A stretch of 64,000 nt of DNA, taken from assembly GCA_022432975.1 (NCBI GenBank), contig CM039508.1, positions 16,542,609-16,606,608 on the forward strand. Reading direction: 5' to 3'. Both the position numbers and the translations under genes were made by a program. Below the pieces are notes generated by a model. The model was not told the origin of the DNA. It searched no databases and saw only the letters and a list, made by a program, of their open reading frames with translations. Within the stretch, counting starts at the first letter, position 1. Every line of letters begins with the position of its first letter. This document shows, piece after piece, positions 56,852-64,000 of this stretch. Source of the DNA: Begonia masoniana. Lineage: Eukaryota > Streptophyta > Magnoliopsida > Cucurbitales > Begoniaceae.

Positions 56852-58540
56852 AAACAAAGCCGTGAGGGGAGGATATTGGGCAGCGGCCCAATCCCCAGAG
56901 TGGACAATATCTTGGTGGGAAAATGGGTCGTTACAAAAGATGTCTCTAAAATGAAGTTAGAAGAATTGATGGGATTTCTTAGAACCTTCGAGATGAATCT
57001 TGGAGGAGACACGGAAGCAAAGAAGGAAAAAGGAGTTTCTCTAAAAACTGAGGTACATAATTTCAATGAACATTATGAGGATGACTTAGAGGAGTCTCTA
57101 GCCTTGCTTTCAAAGAATTTTAGCAAAGTTATGAAGAGATTTGGTAGAAATACTCGCGGTGTCAAACACAATGTCACTAACTTCAAAAATGGTTCTTCAA
57201 GCAACAAGAAGCACAATAAAGAAACTCATGTGTCTGATTAACCATTCAAGAACTTAGGCATTCAGTGCAGAGAGTGTGAAGGTTTCTGGCATATACAAGC
57301 AGAATGTGCTAATACCTTGAAGAAAAAAGAAGAATTCTCTGAACACAACTTTGAGTGAGGATGAGTTAGAGAAGGAAGACAAATTTCAGAGCAACCATGT
57401 GGCACTTGTTGGTAAGACAGAATATAAAGAAAATGGTGCTGTTCTACAGTGTCACAGACAACTTTTCCTATAGTAGTGATGAAGACGAAGGAGTAGTCAC
57501 AGAAGAAGACCTTATTGGAGAATACAAGTTTCTTCATGAGAAATGGACTGAACTTGTTAAAGTAAATCAGCATCTACACATACAGATTAGAAATTTGAAA
57601 GATAAAAAGAACAATCTTCAAAATGTTATTTTTGATTTGGAGACCAAACTAAAAATGAGTCAAGATAAAGTTAATTATCTGACCAATGAGATAAGACTCA
57701 TGAACAAGAATGTCAAAATGTTAAATTCGGGTTCTTCTAAACTGGATGATATTCTAAATATCAGCAGATCAAGTGTAAATCAATCTGGATTGGGTTCAAA
57801 GGAGAAAGTTCAGTTTCACAGACTGTTGCAGTGAAGGAAAATCGCTCTATTTTAAAATTCGTAAGGGAAAGCTCGGTGTCACAGCTAGTGTTAGCCAAGG
57901 GGTTTGATCACAAGGGAAAGCAAATTGCAAGACGAACTCCAAGAACTGACAGAAAATCAAATTCTTGTGACTCCTATCATGTTTCAAGCAGTAAAGGTAA
58001 CAAATATGTTTCTGTTTGCCATTATTGCAATCGCCGGGGTCATATTCACCATAAATGCTTCACCTATCTTACTGACCTAAGACTAGGTACTATTAGAAAT
58101 ACTTCTTCTTACAGATTCCCTTATAAAAAATGGGTGAAAAAATCGAGTTTGAAGTGTAATGTTACACATCTTTCACTAAAGGCAATCACAACGAATGCAT
58201 GGTATTTTGATAGCGGATGTTCTAGACACATGACAAGTGAAGAGAGATATTTGAAGGATATCATACCTGAAATCATGGGAAAAGTAACATTCGACAACGG
58301 TGTCTCAACGGATGTCATTGGAAGGGGAACGCTAAATGTTCCTGGTCTACCAAAGTTGAGTAATGTTCTTTTGGTAAATGGTCTGAAATCTAATCTAATC
58401 AGTATTAGCCAGCTGTGTGATCAAGATCTGATGTGAAATTCACATGTGAAAAATGTGTGGTGTCCGATCAAAACAACAAGTGTGTTATTGAAGGAGTTAG
58501 ATTATCAGACAATTGCTATCTTATTTCTTCCTCATTTACC

Positions 58541-58978
58541 TATTTTCGATCGAGTATGGAGGACACCGTTTGATAAGTGTGTATTTTACACACTTTATTG
58601 TACTTTTGTTATACTTGATTTGATATGCTTTAGTCAAGCATGTGAATGATACTAATAATTGTGGTGCAAGTGTGTAGAGAATTGAGAAATTACAGGGTTC
58701 GAAAAGGAAGAAAGGAAAGAGACAAATAAGCTGAAGAAAAGATTGGATGACAGATAAGCCTGCGATCGATCGCAGAATGGCAGGTGATCGAACGCAAAAT
58801 TGAAGAAAAAAATAGAGAAGTCTGCGATCGATCGCAGCATGTCAGGCGATCGAACGCAGAAATGAAACAAAAAACAGAGAAGTTTGTGATCGATCGCAGA
58901 ATTCTTCCCGATCGATCGACTAAGGAAAAATTTAGAAACCAAGCAGAGGCTCAACCGATCGATCGGCCACACTATGAC
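58541..58978. repeat. Noncoding stretch with a 79-bp repeat built on CGATCGATCG palindromes
   Basis: Two and a half units starting gcctgcgatcgatcgcag (58758), with spacing near 79 bp, contain cgatcgatcg at 58762, 58824 and 58889; further cgatcgatcg words follow at 58909 and 58955. The sequence before 58740 is AT-rich with tttacacactttattgta. It could be LTR sequence of another retrotransposon. No gene. Confidence 0.75.
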
Positions 58979-61044
58979 TGTAACGCCCTGAGTTTTCTGA
59001 ACCCGGTTCGTCACACCATGCCCGTACATGAAAATTTCAATCATATTTTTTTTTGAAAACTTGACATAAGCGGAATCTCCAAAACAATAATATTCGAAAC
59101 TTGCAGCGGAAATCGTTTAAGTAAGAATCAAGTTAAACAAGCCAAATGTACAATGCTTAAACACTCAGTTAAAATTTTGGGGATAATTGGCAAAAGGAAT
59201 AAAGGTTTAAATCGTAAAACACTTCATGAGTTTCAAAAGTCAAACGCATCGCCCGCTGAACAAAGTCAATAAAAGGGGCTGAGGCAGAAGATGGAAGACA
59301 TCATCCGGTGGCAAAACGACAAAATGCACTCTACATCTTCCGATGACGTCAGCCAGATGATTTCCTTCATCCGATCGACTTTGTTCTACATCCACCGGTG
59401 ACTAAACGACAAAATACTCTCTACACCTTCCAATGACGTCAGCACGCATCTGCCGATGAGTTTACTGAGACATCATCCGATAGACTTAAACTTACATCTT
59501 CCGATGACGTCAGCATGCATCTGCCGATGAGTTTACTGAGACATCATCCGATAGACTTAAACCTACATCTTCCGATGACGTCAGCATGATCTGCCGATGA
59601 GTTTACTGAGACATCATCCGATAGACTTAAACTTACATCTTCCGATGACATCAGCACGCATCTGCCGATAGAGAACAGAACCACATTTCTTCTACTCCTT
59701 GGAATACACACACAATCCTAACTACAGGAAAGAATCTTGCTCACTTCACTGAGACCATTATATTACTAAAAATCCAGTGAGCACCAATATTAATCCCGAC
59801 AGAATACTATTAACTGGAAAATCTCGAAAAAAGTATTCAGAACATTGAAATCAATACTGTTGAAATCACTACTGTTATGAAAACTCAACATGCTCAAATT
59901 GAAACATTTACAACTAAACCTTCAGACCAATGACACCAGTTTACCAAGCCGAAACATGAATGTGCTTCTCCAACCAGCCTATTCCTCAGTGAACTCAGAG
60001 AATTCACCTGTAGTATCCTCAACACCTACATCACAAAACTCATCTATTAGCCTAATGCTAAGTAAGTAAAGCAGTAATGAAATGCATTGCTGAAACATAA
60101 ATTCCTAAACATGCAATTTCTACTTTCTCATCTCAGTTGCATACATGTATGTTCATAAACTGATCTGATCCCTTGGTTCCCTTGGGAGTGGGATCAATTC
60201 TCCCAATGTCATACATCCTCTACTCGATTAAGGGGCGGATGAATTCCCTTAATAGCTGATTTGATCCCATGGTTCCCTTGGGAGTGGGATCAATTCTCCC
60301 AATGTCATACATCCTCTACTCGATTAAGGGGCGGATTAGTTCCCTTAACAGTTTGTCTGTCACATTCAGTTCATACCTTACCATTCTTACATGGAAATTC
60401 ATTTTCGTAGTCTTTCAAAAACATGATGCATGACATACAAAATCATTCACAAAATGCACAACCCTACTGTTTTGTGATGTAGGCCTGAAGGCACATGCAT
60501 ACTTTATTTACCTGGATTCCTGGAAATTGTTCGATTACCACTACTCGGGAAGCTCTGTACACCTAATGTCATAAGCAGAATACCGATTAGATCATCACTA
60601 ACCTTAACCTTATATCGTTCAGAAACCTAAGGAGCTAGTTTGGAAACTCTGGTTACCAAACATTCTCAACACTAAACCCGAACTCAACACACTCGCGGCC
60701 TCATTAAAATACACGCATTGTACTCTCTCTGCTATATAGCCTTTAAAATCTCAAGATAACGAAAGGAAAACTTACCTAGTTTGAAGGAGGATCGGGCGAG
60801 GGAAAATCGTCTAGAGAACTCGACTACTTGAGCTGAAAACCCAAAGAGGAAAATGAGGGAACAGTGACGGCTAAACCTCATTAAACCCTCCCTTAAATGC
60901 GTTATCCACAATAAATTGAAATTTACCATTCTGTCCTTGCTCAATCACTTGTTAACCTAATCACTAAATCACCCATATTTCAATTATAAAACATTCTCTA
61001 TAAATGGAAAAAGGTAAATCGGTTAATGGAAACCGGGTGTTACA
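58979..61044 (-). repeat. 3' LTR (2066 bp) of a Tekay-like element running off the window
   Basis: On the plus strand it runs from tgtaacgccctg to accgggtgttaca and is followed at once by a polypurine tract and pol, so it is an LTR in place and not a solo LTR. Minus-strand signals: donor-like ctag|gtaag at 60773-60779, ccag|gaatccag|gtaaat (60508-60523), tgatgtag|gtg at 60023-60032. Two copies of an approximately 98-bp box lie at 60158-60355. It is the same family as 7352-10062, 15244-21599 and 41053-43081. Confidence 0.94.
59440..59665. repeat. 67-bp tandem repeat, three copies
   Basis: Three units with 'catctgccgatgagtttact' and 'gacatcatccgatagactta', each ending near tgacgtca. Nearby 59340-59440 holds two more tgacgtca words. 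The same cgatgacgtcagc word is amplified in the array at 36907-38037. Confidence 0.92.
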
Positions 61045-61060
61045 ATCTACCCTCCTTAAA
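61045..61060 (-). promoter_or_regulatory. Polypurine tract of the Tekay-like element
   Basis: On the minus strand the sequence ttttaaggagggtagat precedes the LTR start tgtaaca. Confidence 0.75.
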
Positions 61061-61064
61061 AGAA

Positions 61065-61814
61065 TTTTGTCCTCAAAATTCAGTACCTGAATAGTTCTGG
61101 ATATTGGTCCATCATGTCCTGTTGGCGTTCTCAAGTTGTCTCCTCAACGCTCTGGTTATGCCATAAGACTTTTACGAGTGGAACTTCTCTGTTGCGTAAT
61201 ACCTTTACTGCCTACTCTAAGATCCTTACTGGTTTCTCCTCATAAGTAAGAGTAGGAAGGACTTCAATGTTCTGCTGTTCCATAATCTGCGAAGGATCTC
61301 TAACACATTTCTTTAGCACGGAAACATGAAACACATTATGAACTCCCTCCAAGGAGGCTGGTAACTGAAGTTGATATGCCGACTTCCCAATTCTCTTCAT
61401 GATTTGGAAAGGTCCAATATATCTGGGGTTCAACTTGCCTCTTTTCCCAAATCTCACAACTCCTTTGAAAGGTGACACCTTAAGGAAAACTTCATTACCA
61501 ACATCAAATTCTAATTCTCTTCGTCTTTTGTCTGCATAGATTTTCTGTCGGCTTTGAGCTGTTAAGATTCTTTGTCGGATAAGAGCAATCTTCTCCACTG
61601 TCTGCTGCACAATATCAAGACCAATCAATTGTGCTTCCCCAACTTCATCCCAATATAACGGAGATCTGCACTTTCGTCCATATAATGCCTCGTATGGTGC
61701 CATGCCTATTGTTGCTTGAAAACTGTTATTATAAGAGAATTCAATCAATGATATATACTTACTCCAAGAACCTTGAAATTCCAGTACACATGCACGAAGC
61801 ATATCCTCCAACAT
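61065..61814 (-). pseudogene. Integrase C-terminal domain with a broken chromodomain
   Basis: The minus strand from 61814 encodes NNSFQATIGMAPYEALYGRK, GKRGKLNPRYIGPFQIMKRI, the conserved GVHNVFHVSVLKKC and YEEKPVRILE, then a stop at 61212-61214. Past this stop the chromodomain frame continues (VPLVKVLWHNQSVEE) to about 61090 but has a second stop where relatives have the conserved Trp. The protein would therefore lack a working chromodomain. Confidence 0.9.
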
Positions 61815-62200
61815 TTGGATAGTTCTCTCTGATTGTCCATTAGTTTAAGGATGAAAGGCTGTGCTAAAACTAAGCTGTGTCCCTATAGCCTTGTGCAAAC
61901 TTTCCAAAACTTAGATGTAAATCTGGAGTCTCGGTCTGAAACCATGGTGCTTGGAACACCATGCAGTCTAACAACTTCGTGCACATACAATTCAGCAAGC
62001 TGATCCATCGAGTAAGTCACCTTTATTGGTAGGAAATGAGCTGATTTGGTTAAACGATCAACTATTACCCAAATTGCATCGTGACCTTTTACTGTTCTAG
62101 GTAATCCTATAACAAAATCCATAGTTATTTGTTCCCATTTCCATTCGGGAACTGGTAAGGGTTGCAATGTTCCAGCAGGCCTCTGATGTTCAGCTTTGAC
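61815..62200 (-). pseudogene. Integrase catalytic core with a frameshift and a stop
   Basis: The minus strand encodes [20 protein letters not shown], the first Asp in [10 protein letters not shown] and the second in [11 protein letters not shown] one-base change near 61905-61915 then shifts the frame. Further on, the FHPQTDGQ motif has a stop in place of the Gln (near 61845), just before the catalytic Glu. The core starts after an in-frame TAA at 62201-62203. Confidence 0.92.
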
Positions 62201-64000
62201 TTACTGGCAGACCAGACATGACTCCACATACTCTGCCACACTTCTCTTCATACCTGGCCACCAATAATGTTGCTTGAGATCTCTGTACATTTTCGTACTA
62301 CCAGGATGAACAGAAAGTCTGGAGGAATGTGCCTCAGATAGGATTTCCTTTCTAAGTTTGGTATCAGCCGGAACAAACCATCTATTTCGAAACTTGAGAA
62401 TTCCATCAGCTGAGCAGTTGAAATCCGCCTTGTCAGTAGAATCTATGCACAACTTAAACTTATTACACTCAGTGTCATTCATTTGAACTTCCTTTATTTT
62501 CTCCAAAATAGTTGGCCTCAAAGATATGGCTGAAAGCATGACTGACACACTAGACACAGCTTCCAGGTTAAATCTTTGGAATTCTGTCTCTAGAGCTATC
62601 GGTATGTCTAGAGTCAACGCAGAAACTAAAGGGGTCACTCTACTCAAAGCATCAGCCACTACATTCGCCTTGCCAGGATGGTACTTAATCTCAAAATCAT
62701 AGTCTTTGACAAACTCTAACCACCTACGTTGCCTCATATTCAGTTCTTTTTGCGTGAAAATGTATTTAAGACTTTTATGATCCGAAAATATCTCACAGGT
62801 TTGTCCATACAGGAAGTGCCTCCAAATCTTTAATGCAAAGACCACAGCAGCTAGTTCTAAGTCATGTGTAAGATAGTTCTTCTCATGTGTTTTTAACTGC
62901 CTAGAGGCATAAGCTATAACCTTTCCACCTTGCATCAATACACCACCAAGTCCAACCTTGGAAGCATCACAATAAATGCTGAATTTACCATTTTCGACAG
63001 GAAGAGTTAAAATTGGGGCGTTTGTCAATTTCTGCTTCAAGGTCTGGAAATTGGATTCACATTTATCAGTCCAATTATACTTCACATTTTTCCTTGTTAA
63101 CATAGTAAGGGGTGTGACAATCCTTGAAAATCCCTCGATGAATTTTCTATAATACCCTGCTAATCCAAGGAAACTTCGGATATCGGTGGCATTCTTCGGT
63201 TGGGGCCATTCCTTAACAGCTTGAACCTTGGCTGGGTCAATAGATATCCCATCTCCAGAGATCACATGACCAAGAAAGTGAACTCTGTCCAAGCAAAACT
63301 CACACTTAGAAAATTTGGCATAAAGTTGGTGCTGCCTCAACAATCCTAACACCAAGCTTAGGTGTCCTGCATGCTCCTCCTTAGTTCTAGAATAGATTAA
63401 AATGTCATCTATGAATACAATGACAAACTTGTTCAAATACTCGTGAAACACCCTATTCATGAGATCCATGAAAGCTGCTGGCGCATTTGTCAAACAAAAA
63501 GACATAACCAAAAACTCATAATGTCCATACCTTGTGCGAAAGGCAGTATTTGGGATATCTTCAGATTTAACCTTCAACTGGTAATAACCGGACCTGAGGT
63601 CAATTTTAGAGAAAACTCTTGCACCTTTAAGCTGATCAAATAAATCATCAATCCTCGGCAGTGGATACTTGTTCTTAACAGTTAGCTTATTCAATTCTCT
63701 ATAGTCTATGCACATACGCATTGATCCATCTTTCTTTTTGACAAAAAGGACAGGTGCACCCCATGGTGAAAAGCTAGGGCATATGAACCCTTTCTCCAAC
63801 AAATCCTCTAACTGTTTCTTCAACTCTTTAAGTTCTGTTGGTGCTAGTCTATATGGATTCTTAGATACTGGCTCAGCGCCGGAGTAAACATCTACCACAA
63901 ATTCAATTTCCCTATCCGGTGGCAAACCAGGAAGGTCATCTAGAAATACTTCTTGAAAATCTTGGACAACTAAAACATTTTTGGGGCTTGATTTTTCTAC
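62201..64000 (-). CDS. Gag-pol: reverse transcriptase, RNase H, integrase zinc finger (partial, open to the window edge)
   Basis: The longest open frame in the window: at least 1.7 kb on the minus strand, and still open at 64000, so the start lies outside. Domains in order: RT entry ([44 protein letters not shown]), catalytic [13 protein letters not shown] near 63400-63440, RNase H with [14 protein letters not shown] and the later [10 protein letters not shown], and the integrase zinc finger [12 protein letters not shown]...YWWPGMK...C-x2-C. It ends in TAA right after VCQ. The RT and RNase H look capable of activity, but the integrase downstream is broken. The sequence type is Tekay/Del chromovirus. 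Confidence 0.93.
   Translation of the reverse strand, partial: VEKSSPKNVLVVQDFQEVFLDDLPGLPPDREIEFVVDVYSGAEPVSKNPYRLAPTELKELKKQLEDLLEKGFICPSFSPWGAPVLFVKKKDGSMRMCIDYRELNKLTVKNKYPLPRIDDLFDQLKGARVFSKIDLRSGYYQLKVKSEDIPNTAFRTRYGHYEFLVMSFCLTNAPAAFMDLMNRVFHEYLNKFVIVFIDDILIYSRTKEEHAGHLSLVLGLLRQHQLYAKFSKCEFCLDRVHFLGHVISGDGISIDPAKVQAVKEWPQPKNATDIRSFLGLAGYYRKFIEGFSRIVTPLTMLTRKNVKYNWTDKCESNFQTLKQKLTNAPILTLPVENGKFSIYCDASKVGLGGVLMQGGKVIAYASRQLKTHEKNYLTHDLELAAVVFALKIWRHFLYGQTCEIFSDHKSLKYIFTQKELNMRQRRWLEFVKDYDFEIKYHPGKANVVADALSRVTPLVSALTLDIPIALETEFQRFNLEAVSSVSVMLSAISLRPTILEKIKEVQMNDTECNKFKLCIDSTDKADFNCSADGILKFRNRWFVPADTKLRKEILSEAHSSRLSVHPGSTKMYRDLKQHYWWPGMKRSVAEYVESCLVCQ

Larger units (their letters stand above)
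56050..56935 (+). mobile_element. Cassandra-type TRIM element, complete
   Basis: Two LTRs of about 405 bp (56050-56454 and 56532-56935) enclose an internal region of only 77 bp. The ends are tgtgatgacc...gggtcgttaca, and the target duplications aaaga (56045-56049 and 56936-56940) are perfect. Each LTR contains a 5S rRNA-like segment with its internal promoter. The element has no coding capacity, which is normal for terminal-repeat retrotransposons in miniature. Cassandra elements are known for Pol III-type 5S promoters in their LTRs and depend on other elements' proteins. The two LTRs differ at a scatter of sites, so the insertion is not very recent. Confidence 0.95.
55481..58540 (+). pseudogene. 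Ty1/copia gag, zinc knuckle and protease, split by a Cassandra element
   Basis: Gag begins at 55481 (MKEEGSTMG). In-frame stops lie at 55589-55591 and 55748-55750. The capsid region (LTTRFENLKMHEDESIGEFN, LVRKTLRSLPQRF) runs to 56049, is interrupted by the insertion 56050-56935 and resumes at 56941. Then come a first zinc-knuckle-like region near 57270, a long coiled-coil-like stretch (57500-57780), a CX2CX4HX4C knuckle CHYCNRRGHIHHKC near 58017, and the protease YFDSGCSRHMTS near 58203 (D-S-G). Frameshifts lie near 57835 and 58434. It ends in the pre-integrase region near 58540; the rest of pol is absent. Confidence 0.88.

Noticed and set aside
58784..59056. 90-codon plus-strand frame
   Set aside because: It crosses from the CGATCGATCG repeat into the LTR start and matches no family.

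Overview
This is nuclear DNA of a flowering plant, probably a eudicot; the species cannot be fixed from the sequence. The window is a retrotransposon graveyard. I find one convincing cellular gene, a GLUTAMINE DUMPER-like gene at 48417-48899 (+). Almost everything else is LTR retrotransposon DNA, much of it as solo LTRs nested inside older elements, with two foldback Mutator-like elements, one hAT-like element and one Cassandra TRIM element that carries 5S rRNA sequence in its LTRs.

Layout. 1-2741: remnants of a Ty3/gypsy element (repeat array, leader, primer-binding site, LTR) and a truncated long LTR. 2742-6812: degenerate Ty1/copia with a foldback element at 4967-6007. 6813-27807: one Ty3/gypsy chromovirus (Tekay/Del-like, minus strand, 5-bp target duplication tatac on both sides). 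Three solo LTRs are inserted in it (7352-10062, 11307-14074, 15244-21599), and the last of these contains a further solo LTR (15987-20307) with a 2.3-kb array of a 40-bp repeat. 27808-36357: more copia debris split by solo LTR 31307-34087. 36358-43785: copia 5' half (minus) split by solo LTRs 36363-39775 and 41053-43081. 43786-50000: the quietest stretch, with a hAT-like element (45239-45840), a Mutator foldback element (46973-47759) and the GDU gene. 50089-53790: decayed gypsy pol split by solo LTR 50747-53054. 54600-58540: copia gag/protease (plus) with the Cassandra element at 56050-56935. 58979-64000: 3' LTR and pol of a younger Tekay-like element that runs off the window.

The most interesting pattern is in the long LTRs (2-4 kb, TGTAACRCCC...GGGCGTTACA). 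Ten full-length copies from several diverged families share a splice-site-like layout: a donor-like CTAG|GTRAGT, then AG, an approximately 8-nt segment ending CCAG, a second donor GTAAGT, and 0.4-2.8 kb later CTAAT/CTTAY followed by TGTAG|GTG. The second interval is bracketed by inverted arms (CCTACATCACAAAAC / GTTTTGTGATGTAGG in one family), and the arms differ between families in ways that keep most pairs. I read this as a candidate conserved RNA structure and spliced leader within LTR transcripts. It is an inference from sequence only. The LTR families also carry independent tandem arrays, one of them with about 21 copies of the bZIP-type palindrome TGACGTCA. Both chromovirus pol genes have the same in-frame TAA between the integrase zinc finger and the catalytic core.
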